Part shown: positions 22,160 through 35,672 of the stretch, one piece after another
Position numbering within the stretch: the first letter of the stretch is position 1
Layout of the letters: each line of letters starts with the position of its first letter
Source of the DNA: Phoronis australis
Taxonomy: Eukaryota; Phoronida; Phoronidae
Direction of reading: 5' to 3'
DNA length: 64,000 nt
NCBI GenBank assembly: GCA_002633005.1
Contig: NMRA01000323.1
Coordinates: forward strand, 125,910 to 189,909
Made by a program: the position numbers and the translations under genes
Notes under the pieces: generated by a model
What the model saw: only the letters and a program-made list of their open reading frames with translations
Databases searched by the model: none
What the model was told of the DNA's origin: nothing

Positions 22160-22800
22160 TCAGCGTATTCTGGTTTGAACTGATGGCATGTGAAGTCTTC
22201 GTCAAATGAGCTCTTGACTGAGTCGGGATTGGCGCCGTGCGAGTTGCCATGTAGAGGTTTATTATTCTGTTTCAAAATGATTTATTCTCATCCTAACCAA
22301 TGCTTATATGAAAGTTCAAACTGAAACCAAGCCTGTTTCATTAGTTACAATTTGTAATGCCTTCGCAGTATTCGTGAGTGCAAATGTTGAGAAGCCAGCA
22401 ATGAATAAACCACTGCATTACCGGCTTTTGATGCCGGCAACAAACGTAATTGATCGGGCACCGAGGCCGTGTGAGCGCATGCTAATTCAGTGTTTGCTGA
22501 CAGAAAGCTGTGGTGAAACAACTACTCGATTTTATGTGCTATGGTCACATGTTAGGGGAATCTTTATTTAGAAATACAAATACATTATTCAAATCATTGT
22601 TACTGTATAACCTTTGCCTTAACGGTGAGTGAAAGGGGAACCCGACTTCGCGGCCCCCGACATGTAAGTAGATTTTCAGTTTCGTGGCTAATTCTCATAA
22701 ATAATGACGTGCACATTATTTCTTTGGCTCACTATTATATTATAGTCTTTTCGTGTCTGCGAGGTTTAGTTTCCAACTAAAGCTGGTTTATGTTCGTGCC

Positions 22801-22920
22801 AGTCACGGCGGCCGCGACGGGCTTGATCGGGTTCCGAGCCTCTGGCCGGGATAACGAGTCAGTTCGGCCGTGACGCCGGGCCTAGTGATCAGGTTCCGAG
22901 CCACTGGTCGGGATAACAAG
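22801..22920. repeat. GC-rich imperfect duplication inside the Kolobok relic
   Basis: GGTTCCGAGCC(T/A)CTGG(C/T)CGGGATAAC occurs twice about 60 bp apart in a pocket that is clearly GC-richer than its surroundings. Confidence 0.7.
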
Positions 22921-23636
22921 CGTTTTGTGTATTTAGAACACAGATCTAGGTTCTCCTGTCTGTATTTTATGGAAGAATTCTTCGAATTTATCTGCGAACA
23001 GACCCCAAACTCCTGCTACGGACCTTGGTAAATTGGCCTGCCAGACTTTGTAGGCTACGGTGTGTCCAATTACCAGTAAATCCATAACAGCGAAATAAAA
23101 CAACACATTTTTATAAGAACTCAGTTTATTTTTAAGGTTTTACATCGAAGTTTGATTATTTATTGGTGTTAAACGTTGAATTCAAGCGATAAGCTGACAC
23201 CACTAATCCGTGTTGTGAACTGCTGAACAGACTGCGTGTGAAACCAATTACGTCATTGGATAATTTCGAAACCTCCGTCTGCCGTCAGGTGTCAGGTAAC
23301 GCAACCGAACGTGCCGTTATTGAGTAGAACTACTCTATCTAAATTGATACAAAACAGGTTGTGTTTTTAGGTGGCATTCTCCTTTAATATTCTGCGAAGG
23401 CAATTTAGAATCATCATCCAATAAGATCTATGCAATCACTGCCATCGGACAATGTTTCTGAGACACTGAGGGCATTCTCAACACTGTTAAAAGACTTAAA
23501 AAAAGGAAAAAAACCGTCTTCGGTAATAAATGGTATCTGATAGTGGTTGGATTTTACGGTACTTTTCTAGCAAGATGCAAGCTAGGTCTGACATCAGGTG
23601 ATGACATCAACATGACTCAAAGTTTAATAACCATTC

Positions 23637-23813
23637 GCAGGGCTGGGAATTTTCCTTTCCTCTTATTTGGTATCCAATTTCCCTTTTTTCAATTCTTTTT
23701 ATCATTATTTTGACTTTATTCATGCAAAAACGTTACAGTTAAATTTTACAATACAAATGTTCTACCACACAAGCCTATTTATTTGTGGTACAATACACCA
23801 GCTGTTATTCTGT
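23637..23813 (+). mobile_element. CAGGGCT(T/G)GGAAT MITE, partial copy
   Basis: Starts CAGGGCTGGGAATTTTCC and shares the TTATTCATGCAAAAAC...CACACAAGCCTATTTATTTGTGG body with the copies at 44831 and 52486. The 3' end is lost at the start of the 60-bp array. Confidence 0.65.
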
Positions 23814-24019
23814 AGTCATGAACTGGTTCTCAAAGTTTCAAAGTTTGAGAACCGTTTATTCCCTGCTATTCATAGTCATGAACTGGTTCTCAAAGTTTCA
23901 AAGTTTGAGAACCGTTTATTCCCTGCTATTCATAGTCATGAACTGGTTCTCAAAGTTTCAAAGTTTGAGAACCGTTTATTCCCTGCTATTCTTAGTCATG
24001 AACTGGTTCCCAAAGTTTC
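23814..24019. repeat. 60-bp tandem repeat, 3.4 copies, hairpin in each unit
   Basis: Units start at 23814, 23874, 23934 and a partial one at 23994. Each contains GGTTCTCAAA, a 9-base loop, then TTTGAGAACC, a perfect 10-bp stem. Because 60 is a multiple of three and the unit lacks stops, it shows a repetitive open frame that is not a gene. Confidence 0.95.
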
Positions 24020-27000
24020 AGTTAGTTTGGTGATTGAATTTAACTTGTAGCCTTAGGCTCTGCCCCTTTAACAAATTATTCAACAGTTGTCCTATTCTGA
24101 TATCCATTGTGAATTGTGTAAAGAGATGTCCATTGGTCTCTCAAGGGTGAGGTACTACTGAAGCATGGGATCTTCCAATAGAAATCACTGCATTCAGATA
24201 AATCACATGTGGCCTGTATTCCCTTGCCCACAAACACCTTTCTATTCAGGTATTAAAAAGAGGGATGTTTATTCAGTACCACCACCACTGACAGAATTTC
24301 CAGTTCCCCATTGTATTATTGGTCTATGGTAATATCGGTCCAATTTCGGACAAAAATAATCGTCAAAAGTTCCCTTTTCCATTTTTCAAGGGGTCCTGCC
24401 ATTGCCGTGAATACCCGCACTTTTTCGAAACATTGTTTGAAGATAGTTTTGGTGCAAAACTTGAGCTCGGGAAACCGTTTAATTTGATGTGAAAATGATG
24501 AAATAAAAGTTTACCATATTGTGCCCAAATTGGTGAGGTTGTACCAAGGTTTTGTAAAGGTGAGGTGAACCAAGTCGGACAAAAAGAAGTTATCATGTCT
24601 TACTCTGTTTTTCAATTTCTATTGGTCTGCATTTCAACTCTTTTAGTTATGTAGGGCTCAATGCTTATGTAACATAACACTAGCTCATCAAATGTGACTT
24701 GGAGTTAGGTCGCCAAAATAAAAAACCTCCGCGTACAATGATGTGAAAGTCTGCCCCCCTAAAAGCTTCATACTTTGACAGCAGTCAAAAATTATATAAA
24801 AGATGACGAAATGACTTCTTCTTTAAGTGAGGTACCATACTGCGAAAATGTGTTTTTTTTTCTTGCTTATTGGGATGGACAATTGAAAGTATGTTGTGTG
24901 CGCCGCACCTGTCAATTTCGTTCTTAAGGGTCCACTATTCAGCATAGGCTTATCTCCCACAAAGGAGAAGCAGACGATCAGGTCATATTGTCAGCGCATG
25001 AGTCATGAACAGACTTTTCTGGTTTTTGCTGAACAAACACGATTCCAATCTGTTTCCTACATGTAATATTTTTAGCATGCACATGGATTTGTGCCTGGAG
25101 ACATTGTGGTAACTCGGATTTTGTATCAGGTCGCAAATGAAATCTGAGGGCGACCTGCACGAGGCAAAATACAACCGAATCGAGCCCAGATGTCCATCTG
25201 AATGAGAAATGACAAACTGATCTTCACGCAAATTAGAAATAAGCACAGAAATGATGAACAACTGTGGGGCAAATGCATTGTGGGTAAATATGGCAGAAAC
25301 AGAGAGGGGGCTGTTGAATTCAGTCTATGAAGTAGCAATTCATGTATAAATGTATAAATTGAAAGTAGTATCAGTGGGTTGGTCATAAAATTACAATGTC
25401 ACTGATGGTAATTGACAGCACTTTCAGTAATTTTTTTTTTGAGGAAATAAATTCACTTGGAAGAGAAGTATTGTGATTGACGTTTTAGCTTCAAGTGCTG
25501 TATTTGCTCATTCCCTAATAACCAGAGTAAAAGTTTTCATTGTGGGATTATTTCTCCCACTGAGTATTAATTAATCAGTAGGGACATCTGTGCTCCAGTA
25601 TAAAGCCACACACAAGCACACACACACCCACCCACTGATGGACAGTGATCACCATAAGTGTACACATGTTGACTGATCTGTGACCTGGGGTCTGTTCCAA
25701 GAAACTGACTGAAGTTCATTTTTTACATAAGTTTAAGATTTGCCTTAACTTCCAAAGTTTGAAACTTCCGCATTGGGTAAGTTATTCAAAATTAAGACAA
25801 AATTAATGTCAAACACTTAAGTCAAACTTGAGATCTCTTATTTGAATTGGTTTTGAGACAAATTTAACTTTTACTTTAAAATTTACTAAAATTTAAGATT
25901 TGTCTTAGCTAAGTCGGATTTGTTGGAACGGGTCCCTGGTCTGACCATTGTTTGCTTTTGGCAATCGGTTTCATGCGTCTGGGCTTGGAAATGTATATTG
26001 TGTACAACTCTTACTTTCCCAGACAGTTAGACCAAACTTTCATGTTTGTTTACCAAGTGTCAAAGTGTTGGCATTGTGCCATTCTAGCATGTTACATAAA
26101 CTTTGGCCTGATCTTCATTCACAGCTCAAGAAACCCCCAGAGCTTGGTTGTTTCAAACATTATGGTGACGTACAGTTTCACTGTAAATGCCATAGTAACA
26201 TTGCTAAAAACTTTGCATCCAGTGAAATACTTGCCGTAACTGTAGCACTTGTGGTTACATTTGCAGTTGTTAGTTTTTTGAATGGGTGTAATAAATTGCT
26301 TTTTCTGCTTGCACTTCAGATTCTCATTTTTCTTTGTACCACTCACCAGTCGGTTGTACCCCCCCCCCCCCNCCCTTCTCCCAGTATGTTTTTGGTTCAG
26401 GGGTTTATTTTCAAAATGCTAAAGTTTTGCTTTCAGCATTGCATATTAGACTTAGGGTATCTGCTACTGACAGGACATCTGTGAGGTTGTAGGAGCTAAT
26501 AAAAGTGCACTCTAGCTGACCAGGCTGTACTATTGAAATATGTAAATGTCCGAATCCTTTTATTCCATTGCAGAAGTTGCATTTCTTGAACTCTGTCCAT
26601 TTTTCGTTGCCACAGAAAATCAGGGTCTCCAATTTTCCAGTTTCACAAAAATGCAGCCAAGTTTTCGCCCGTTTCATGCTTTTGTATGTGCATCTAAAAT
26701 GGAGCAGCAGTGACACCTGTTGCCAAAATATGAACCACACATCATCTGTGCATTTTTCTTTTGTTGGTAACTGCAGCTTTGATGACTCATTGTACAGAAT
26801 ATAAAGCTAGTGAAGTTGATATAATAAACTTTATAACAGAATTTGACTTGAGATGACCAAAAACAGTGCACTCATCGTTCAACCAATATCTGTAATATCT
26901 GTAATACCTGTTTGGTAAGCTTTTTGGCTGTTTTCGTAAATTTAAACATAAAANTAGCCTGGATTTTAGATTTATGGTAGCGCCCCCACACCTATTGCAT

Positions 27001-30000
27001 GGATTATAAACCCCTACAAATCTCAAGGCCATTACTCAATGTTTTGAAGCATGTAATCAAAATCTGAAGTGTTATACATGCTCTGAAACCATGTCTTGAT
27101 GATCAAGTTTCCTCTAATAAATAGCTGGCATTCATATCTTTTAAAAAAAAAAAAAACAGGAAAAGTGTTTTACTATAGATATTTTTCCTGTGCTTGCCAC
27201 AAATTGCGGTCTTTCAATGCAGAAGAGATTATGTTAAGTGAAGCAGTCCATGGTTTCTAGAAACTTAAAACTCGTCACGACAAGTTGATCATAGACTTCC
27301 TTGAACATCGCTTTGAAGTGTTAATCCGTGAGATCATTAGGAAGGAGATTGTTCCTGTTGAATCTAGAAGCTCAGGTATATTGAAGTATTGATTTGACAA
27401 CTTCCTTTCAGCTGAAGTTGTGAAGCAAGTGTCTGTCGAGAGAATAGTGGCACTGGTGGCTTCAGATCGTTGTTCTTTTCTGAAGCATTTGCAGGTGAAA
27501 ACTTTGTGCGTTTGTTTGGCGAATCTCAGTGGATTCTTTTATTTTTTGTTAAGGATACAGATTGCTTTTTTATTTGAAAGGCATTACGGTATGTTTAATG
27601 TAAGACCTTACCGATTTAGGGCTCAGTGTTATAAAATTATAAAAATATTTTTTTTCTTTTAAAAACTCTAGCTATGGTAAAATGTCACCAATTTCAGGCA
27701 AAAACGATTGTAAAATTTTCATTTTTATATCATGGTCTTTTACCATGTTTGTTTCAAAATGTATGGAAAAGGGAAAATTTTAATCATGCACCTCATGGTG
27801 TCTCAACTTTCTACAAATTTATTGCATTACAGTGTTCCACTGTCATGATAGACAATGTAAGTTAGAGTATTTAGTTTCATGATCCTTGTGAATTAAATGA
27901 CTATCTATATTTCAAGGGCAGTTGTAGTGTTGAGAGTTGAACTTTTATGATGATAAATTGTAAATTGTGTAAGGGGTCCAAGGTCTATATTCAATATACA
28001 TTTGTGATTCTTGCTTCTTTAGTATTTGAGTGACATTTCCTGACCATTTGTAAATCTTGCCTTGATCTTTCTTGTGACTTTTTAATGAAGGTGAAGACAT
28101 GCTAAAGGACATTATCGGTTTTATGAAAGACAAATGTATTTTGGGGTTCGGTGTTGAATGGGATAGATTGAAAGTTGCTTACTTAATGAGAGCTGTAAAA
28201 CAAACCCATCATGTTGTATGATTTGATTACAATTCGCTGATTCAAGAATTGTAACTTAACCAGTTAAATAAGCTTAATACTTTGCCATTTATCAAGTGGG
28301 ATTCACATCTGCCACTGACCAAAGCATTAGACTGCAATAGCAGGAGTTGCAAGTTTGATTCAGCTCTTCAGGCAAATCTGTTCAAAATCAGTTTTCTTGT
28401 GGGTAATGCTCCTTAAGTATCATTCCAGTTGAAGCCCCTAGACTTGAACTTCTGAAAGCAAATAAATGTTTTGATTTCTTTTCAGTATTCTGAAGGGTGC
28501 TTCTACTGACCATGAACAAAAGGTAAATGTTTGCTCAATAGTCTTGTTCATCCAAACTTCCTTATGTTGTTCTACATTGAATATTGTTTTCTTATTGGTT
28601 TCATTTCCCCTGTTAAATTTGATCATTACTCACTGTCACCATTGTAAGGCAGAGCTTCATCAGAGTCCCTCCTGTTGCTAGTATCCTGTTTTCTAAAAGT
28701 TACTTTTGTCGTTGTTTATAATTACTGAGCTGTATTGTTATGCTGTGTGTTGAAGTTGGCTGAATTTGGTGCAGGTGGGCACAGGTTTCAAAATGATTGG
28801 CGATACAGACCCATACAAACGTGCTGATTTCAGCCTAAACTGCCAAGTTTTGGAGGGCGTTGGCAAGCCTTCGATTTTCTGAGACGTGTCGAACCTGTGG
28901 ATATTCATCGTGACAAATGAAATAAAATCCTCTCGTCTTAGGGATAGTGTGATAGCACTGTTAAATAGCAGCAGGGCGAATGATCACCTGGGCCTGACTC
29001 TAGTGACCTCTTGAGGAGGAGGCAGCTATTACCTTTTGTTTAAAACCTATCAGGTCACACCACATATGCTGTAGAAAGGTCTTTTCGAGAAATCAAAGTG
29101 TGCGTCTAAACCACCTGTTGCGAAAAAGAAGTGGTACAGCCTGGTGTCGCTGAGAGTCATCAGTCATTGTGATCGGCCTCCTTTTCATTTTGACAGTCTG
29201 ATTCCAGTACTAATCGTTAGGAGTAAGTGACCCAGTTTTTTTCATTGCTAAACAAAGAATCGCAGTTTTGATTCTGAAATGAAAAATATATGGCGTTGCG
29301 GCTAAAATTATAGCAAGCGACACCTGATGTCCCTGTCTATGTAGTGCTGTGTAATGTTTTGAGCGCACAACAATGGTTGTGAATCTGCTCAAATTCTCTC
29401 AATATTTGGAGTAGCTAGTTTTGAGAGTGTCAGGTGTTTAATCAGTCATCCTTAGAAGCTGTGCGCTTTAAATTCAGCAGGTTGCTTGGACCGCAAGTGC
29501 CCTGTTCACAGCGTTTTTAGTAGTAGTAATTATGGTAACAGATTAGTCATGTGAACAGTTGCAAGTCATTTTGTTGGTAATTTGCTACAATTTCAAGTTA
29601 AATGCCCCAAAACTAATGGTGTTTTGGTGTCATTTTTGAAGTGAGACTGCTTCCTTCAGGGGACACTTGTGTACGGAACACAAGGCCTGGGTTTATTGTT
29701 TTGTTAATTAGTTCATTGTAAGGTGTGAGAGCACTTTAATGCAATGTCCTGTATTAAAGTGACACAAATATGGAAAAGTCATTTCTGCCAGCAAAATGAT
29801 CTCTAAAAGCTTGCCAGTGGTGAAAACATATCTGCCAGCACTTTTGCTTAGTAGCAAAAATACCTGTCATTTGAACGGTTGCAAGTGTGACTTTCACTGG
29901 CAGTTTCAGTTATCCCAAAAGCTGTTGGTGTTTTTGATAGCACTTTCATATCCCGACATAACTCCTTATTTCAAAGGACACACTTGGGAAGGGTGAGAGG

Positions 30001-33000
30001 CCATCATTAATCATCGCATTTAGCCGACAATGAACACGACAATGAACACGTTTTGACAGGAATTTTAGCTTAGAAGCAGTTCGATTCGGCTGGTGAGCAA
30101 ACAAAGTGCTGGTGATAGAGACCTCTTTGTGGACCGCCCATCTGTCTGGCTCTGACGCTAGCATTTCTGCATGCATTTTATCCAGTGAAACTGCAGTTGT
30201 TTTCGCCACTATTGTGAAAGCCTGCTGGCATTTTCACCAAAATTTGAAATTGCGTTAACGTTCAATTCTGTGATTTATGGACTCCGAAGTACTGATTTAC
30301 AACTCCATAATCTGCCCAAATCGTGTAAAAAGAAAGATCTTAAGTTGGCATGGATTTGGGTGTACTTTCCATTTTTTCTCAAATAAATTTGGTAATCACT
30401 CATTTCATTACAAACACAATTGCCAAAAGTGCCATTTTTTGTTCTTCAAAAGCTGAGTGCTTTGCTGCAAATAGTCTTCCCCAAAATCTACATAGTACAA
30501 ACCAAGCTACTAATTGGCCCAAATTATGTTATTATTTATTTTTGATTCGAAATTTTGACTGTTAACGATTTTACATGTCTGTAATATCATAGGTGTGCTA
30601 AATTAGTCAGGAGATGAATTGCCATGTCACAATGTTTACATGGTTGTAGTTGCTGCCATAAAAGAACGTTAAATCGACGAATCATACGCTAGGTTAGTTC
30701 CCAAAAAGTTTGTCTTCAGTTTTAAAGAAAAGAAACAAAGGGGATATTATTTTTCCTTTGTCTGCTGACCTGTTGCTATGTCCGACTGACCCTGACTTGT
30801 TCTATTTCCGTCACTTGACCATGTCGTGCCCAGGGGAGTTTGTGTGAAATTGATTTTCCACGTGAAATGTGTGTTTTTCAGTTCCTTCAGAGAAACCCAA
30901 AGTGCTTGCTGCACTGACAGACAGACAAACGGACTAGTTATTCTATTATCTAGCAAATAGTAGAAAGCTTCCTGTTTTAATTGCATTTTTCATACCAATG
31001 TTCTTAGCTTTGACCTTTGGAAATTTTGTGTTCTCATAATTAGAAAGTACCTTCTAAAAATTAAATCTTTTTGGCCTTAAAGGGATGCAGTTAGCAGAAA
31101 AACTTTTGAGATCACCACAAGACATACTCAAACTCACAACCTCAGCAGTTGCAGTCAACTTCTTCCTAGTACTGCTGAACCTCGCACAGCAAGGAGACTT
31201 AAGTGTCGGTTATAAGTGTTTTAACTCACGGTAAAGTCATGAAATGGCAATCAATGGCAAAGTTTAGCTATTTGTAGTGCAACCACAAAAACAACAGATT
31301 TTTGCTGTTTTACAGCTCTGGTCAAAGTACTAGCTTCAAAAAGTCTATCCCATCCAGCAATAATGTCAAAAAGTGTTTTTGTCCCTGTGTCCTGCTATGT
31401 CAGTTTTAATCTGTTCTGAAGACATTTGTGTTGAGCCTTATGATTTGTGCTTTGATCACAGTTCAGAATTCATAATATGATTAAGGTCTGTCTGACACTT
31501 GTCTCATAAGTTAATGATATTAGATATCCTTTCTGTGGTTATACAAATACCGTAATTATTTGGGTTAACACTCAGCTGCTATGCTTTCTTCCCATCTCTC
31601 TAATTTCCATATTTTCACATTTAAACGGACATAGAACAGGAAAACTTGCAAAAGACACATTTTAGACAAATCATGGTGTAGAAGGTGTATCTACTTTTGG
31701 GGATGACAGCTTGAGAGCTGTTCCCTGAATATGCAAGAATTTCTAGAAAAAAATCTTCATATTCACTATTTTTGAAATACAGACAAAGTAAAAACTTTCT
31801 TCCCAATGTAGTTTTCAAATTCTCGGCCGCTAATAACATAATTGCGCATGTGCTCAAAGGAGTCGGACTGGGTGCAGCTTGAAGTTGTCATTATTTTGTT
31901 TAAATCAAAGGTCAAAGGTCAAATTTCTGATATAAGTGAAATGTGCTACGTCTTGCCATAGCAAATAAGGAGGCGGGCTTTGCCGTGTACCAGAAAAATC
32001 CACAAAGTGACAAGCAATTGACAGATTTTTTGAAATTTGAAACTAAAGGGAAAATGCATGACAACTATAGAAATTCGAAATCTTTACGAGCAAACCGTAA
32101 AAGTACCTAATGAACAAGTTGACTTCTGTTTCCGTCAGTGGCAGAAAACCACTTTGAAAACTGCAATTTAGTCTGTTTTTCACTTTGTTTGCCTTATTAA
32201 TTTAAACTGCCCACTGATATTTCATATGATTCGTATTTGTTTAAATGTGCCTTTGTCTTTGTGAAAGACCATCTCATCAATTTTAGCCCCCTAAAAGCAA
32301 GCATCTTGCTTGATCAACCAATCTCAGCGCATTACCTTACCTTTGATCGTGCTGAAAAATACACATTCTCTCCTGTTCTTTACTAAATAAGATGTGGTTT
32401 TGCGCATTCTGATATTGTACTTGCATGCAAAAACATTGAAAGTTTTTGTGTAAGCAATCCATGGCCAACTCATCACATTCGCAATGTTTTTATCGGAAAA
32501 TTTAAGCTTACGTTATAAAAAGCTAGATGACACTTCTGTGCACGATCACTCCATTCACAGTAAGCCCTTAGCTACATTGTCAGTAATCCAACGATATTTG
32601 GTTTGACTCTTGTACTCAAAAAGTCAGATGTGTAAATCCCTGGGCATTAACATGACCAACCAATTGGCTATTCGCCATCTTTATAAAAATATTGTTTTTA
32701 AGCATCCGAGCTGGCTTAACATTCATTTCATTAATTTTTAAATTCCCAAGTTCAAACTTCTTGGGCAGTAACTGCTAAGAGAAAAGTAGTTTCATATTTT
32801 CAGGATGTACTGGTCTGGAAAGGCCTGGTTCAGATGAACTAAACCCTGTTGTAACCACAGGCAGTCCTCAGCTTCTGATGGCATCCCCAATACACTACAT
32901 ATAATACTTGTAACCTACTTTCATAGTGGGAACTGTTACGTAATCACGACAATTCACATGGACAGTCTGACCTATTGTAACCCTAGTTAGTGGTTTTAGT

Positions 33001-33040
33001 CCATAGTCCTCAGTGTGCTTGCCTTGTGGTTCACCCCTGG
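24020..33040. other. Long stretch with no gene I can support
   Basis: Many short open frames, none with recognisable domains or exon-like codon use. It includes (CA)n-like sequence near 25610-25635, a poly-C tract with an N (26359-26375), another N at 26954 and an A run near 27145. A weak tRNA-like stretch (AGACTGCAATAG...TTTGATTC, 28329-28362) could be a decayed SINE. The region may be a 5' untranslated intron of LARGE. Confidence 0.4.
31546..31576. repeat. Solo end related to the ACCGTAAT-type inverted-repeat elements
   Basis: TACCGTAATTATTTGGGTTA resembles the end of the element at 37431 (TACCGTAATCGTTCGGGTTA). No partner end was found nearby. Confidence 0.5.
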
Positions 33041-33606
33041 CTTAAGTGCCATTTACACTACAAAAGTTGACACAGATCAGCTGATACCAAACCAAGGAGA
33101 TGTTTTAGCTCAAGTGTGTGTAAACAGAAGCATGTTCAACAGAGTGAGCGCCCGCTAGTGTACTCGCGAACACAAGGAACAGCTCCTGAACAGCTGTGAG
33201 CGCTCACTGTACGATCCAGTATGGTGACTCTGAAGCAGATTGTGTTGAACTTCTTAGCCGACGAGCTTAACACTAACAGTCCTTCAGGGCTAACCACAGT
33301 GACAACTTTTGCCGTCCTTTTGTGAGGTAGAGCAATTAGCGCTCGATCATCTTGCTCAGTGTCAATTATATGTCTAAACACGAAACTGGGGCAAGGCGGA
33401 AAGGATCATCTCTACTGCGCTTGTGCAATGACCTATATATGGTTCTCTGTCTCTGCAATTCCCGCCATTTGTAAACCTGCTCCAGCCTAAAACTTCCGTC
33501 TTGCCACAGTTAATGAGTTGTGTTTGTTAACGGTCGCTTGACACGGATCAATTTGCTCTGTGTCTGTTGAACCGGGACATAAATTGTTGTCTAAACGGGA
33601 CTTAAG
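33041..33606. mobile_element. MITE-like element with CTTAAGT ends, about 566 bp
   Basis: CTTAAGTGCCATTTACAC (33041-33058) matches the complement of GTCTAAACGGGACTTAAG (33589-33606) at 15 of 18 positions. The inside has no significant coding potential. Confidence 0.5.
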
Positions 33607-33689
33607 CGCTGCTGTGCACCACTGTTTGTTTCCAATGAGATTTGACTTCAGTGACACTTACCTTGTCACTGCTGTGTTCATACCAAGTT

Positions 33690-33845
33690 ACAATGGTTAT
33701 CCTCTTTCTTGTCTCTTTTCATCATGATTTTGATTTTATTTGTGTAAAAAATTTTATTTCATTTAAATTTTAAAACACAAAAAAATTTAATCACACAAGC
33801 CTATCTGTGGAATGATACATCACCTGGGAAATTTTCCTCTTTTTT
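33690..33845 (+). mobile_element. Diverged body of the CAGGGCTTGGAAT MITE
   Basis: Shares CATGATTTTGATTTTATT, TTTAAATTTTAAAACACAA and CACACAAGCCTAT...TGATACATCA...GGGAAATTTTCCTCTT, in the same order as the copies at 23637, 44831 and 52486. Both inverted ends are too decayed to define. Confidence 0.5.
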
Positions 33846-35186
33846 GATTTTTTTTTCATCGATCATTTTAAGCTCTGACATATAAATACGAGAAGTTTTG
33901 TCTCTGCGAAATAACGGAAATAATTGAGGAAATGATGAATCAAATTGAACCATTTGTTCCGTGTAATTGATTAAGCGTACTTAGTTTATCTTAATTCGAT
34001 CAAGTTCTGCTAATTTTGCAAAGTGGTGAGAAATTGGCATTTCATTGTTTAACTAGTGTGCCCCTTCTCTTTGTCAGGTGCTAATGATTTCCCTGTGTTG
34101 TGCTTGGTTGAATGATTGTCTAAGTCTGTTGTTGTTGCAAAAGCAAAAAAAATAAGCATTGTGGCAGATTTTGCTCCACATTATGTTAGGGCTATACTGT
34201 AATCATCAAACATCTGACAGAATTGAATCATGAGCTGCAAATCACATAATAATGAGCAGTATAATGATGGAGATTATAGGGTCAAAAATATTAGAATCTG
34301 CATGAGCTAAAAGGCCTATTTCTTGCTTATCTCCTTCAGCAAAGAGCATGTAATTTCCCTTCGGAAAATAAGGTACCTCTGGCTGTCACGTGCATTTCGG
34401 AAATTAAGTTCTACAGAGATAGGTGTTCACAAAAGCACGGCCACTTTTGAATAAGTGGGGGTGGGTGTAAGGCCGAACGAGGACATTTTAAAGTGAAAAT
34501 TTGTGATTTTGAGAGTCTGAATATGGGTTTGGTGTTATCTCAGCAGCGTTTTTTCATTTGACGGCAGAGCAGTTGTACTTTTCGTAATCTTTTTGTGAAT
34601 ATAATTGCAAATTTTAGAACAAATTGATTAGTATCACATACACAACGTATGCAGAGCTGCTTATTTATAATTTACTATTAGTTATAATGACACGGATGTA
34701 TTGCAGAATACAATGTAAAAACACAATGCATCCTCTTGGCCTTATAAGTCACCTGAATACCAATTAACACCCAAACGGTTACACACAATATCGGCAATTC
34801 CTGCAGTGCCCTAATAAAAAACTTCGTAAGAGCTTCTGGGTGCTTAGACATTTTGAGGCATGTTAGCAACACATTGAAATACTCTGCGTTACTACATCAA
34901 ATAGAGTATCTGACGTAAACATTGTAGTTAAGCCAATCCGCTTACTATCTAAAATAACGCATTTTTTCAAACAATGATGATATTTACTGTTCTACGTGTG
35001 GACAGGTGCACTTCTACCTTAACTTCATTGATATGTGCGGAGGGCCATCCCTTGGTCCCCCGTCTATATACATGTCTTAACTGGGTGTTTTGGAGTGTGT
35101 TTTATTCATTCTTAGTTCCTTTTCATTTAAACGGTTGATGTTGAATATTGAAAACACGCCGTCTATTGCCTCACGGTAATTCTTCA
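33846..35186. other. No feature seen
   Basis: AT-rich, without exon-like frames or a repeat that I can match elsewhere in the window. Confidence 0.4.
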
Positions 35187-35425
35187 TTCATTTAGCACGC
35201 AACATGTCCGACAAGTGACTTTCTACTCGTCAAATTTCTCCACAAAAATAAAGATTAAGAACATCGTAATCTGTTATTAGTGTGGTTTGGTCTGTGTAGA
35301 TGTCATATTGTCGGTAAATTTTCCAGTGTTTGCTGTGAAGCAATCAACCTTTGAAAAACGGAAAAATTACTGGTGTTAAAATTATTTTCGTGCGAAATAA
35401 GTAGAAAATTACTATTGGTAATGAA
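35187..35425 (+). repeat. Dispersed repeat of about 240 bp, copy 1
   Basis: Shares ordered blocks with 45137-45375 and, reversed, 57405-57650: TTTAGCACGCAA...GACAAGTG, TTCTCCACAAAAATA, GTGTAGATGTCAT and TGAAAAACGGAA...TTATTTTCGTGCGAAATA. Confidence 0.65.
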
Positions 35426-35672
35426 GGAGTGAAGGTTGCCTCTCACTTATTTTTAAATTCTCCGTCGTTACGGCTGGCAGGAAGCCAAGTTCGCTGTCAG
35501 GAGTAGCCTTCCATCATGTTGAACAGTGAAGGAAATTAACAGGATAATCAATCAATTAATCCATTTTGTAATTACCGGTATAATTTTTACGCCAAAATAG
35601 TAATGATGGTGAACTCTCACCAATTTCGAGGAAAATAGTTATCAAAAATCCATTTTTATGCGACATGTTTAT

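Larger units (their letters stand above)
21696..23387 (+). mobile_element. Kolobok-like DNA transposon relic with TTAA flanks
   Basis: A perfect inverted pair AGGAGAATGCCACC (21700-21713) and its complement (23370-23383) is directly flanked on both sides by TTAA (21696-21699, 23384-23387). Inside is a broken THAP zinc-finger coding stretch. A TTAA target duplication plus a THAP-bearing transposase is the known signature of the Kolobok superfamily. The element is 1,684 bp between the TTAA sites, too short for a full transposase, and I see no catalytic core. It is a decayed internal-deletion copy. Confidence 0.75.

Noticed and set aside
23667-24050. Frames encoding repeated HELVLKVSKFENRLFPAI-type peptides
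   Set aside because: Product of the 60-bp tandem array, open in two frames. No start context or family.
25948-26484. 178-aa open frame on +, the longest between PEX16 and LARGE
   Set aside because: Low-complexity, hydrophobic and Cys/Phe-rich, runs through a poly-C tract with an N, has no domain and no exon-like splice context. AT-rich chance frame.
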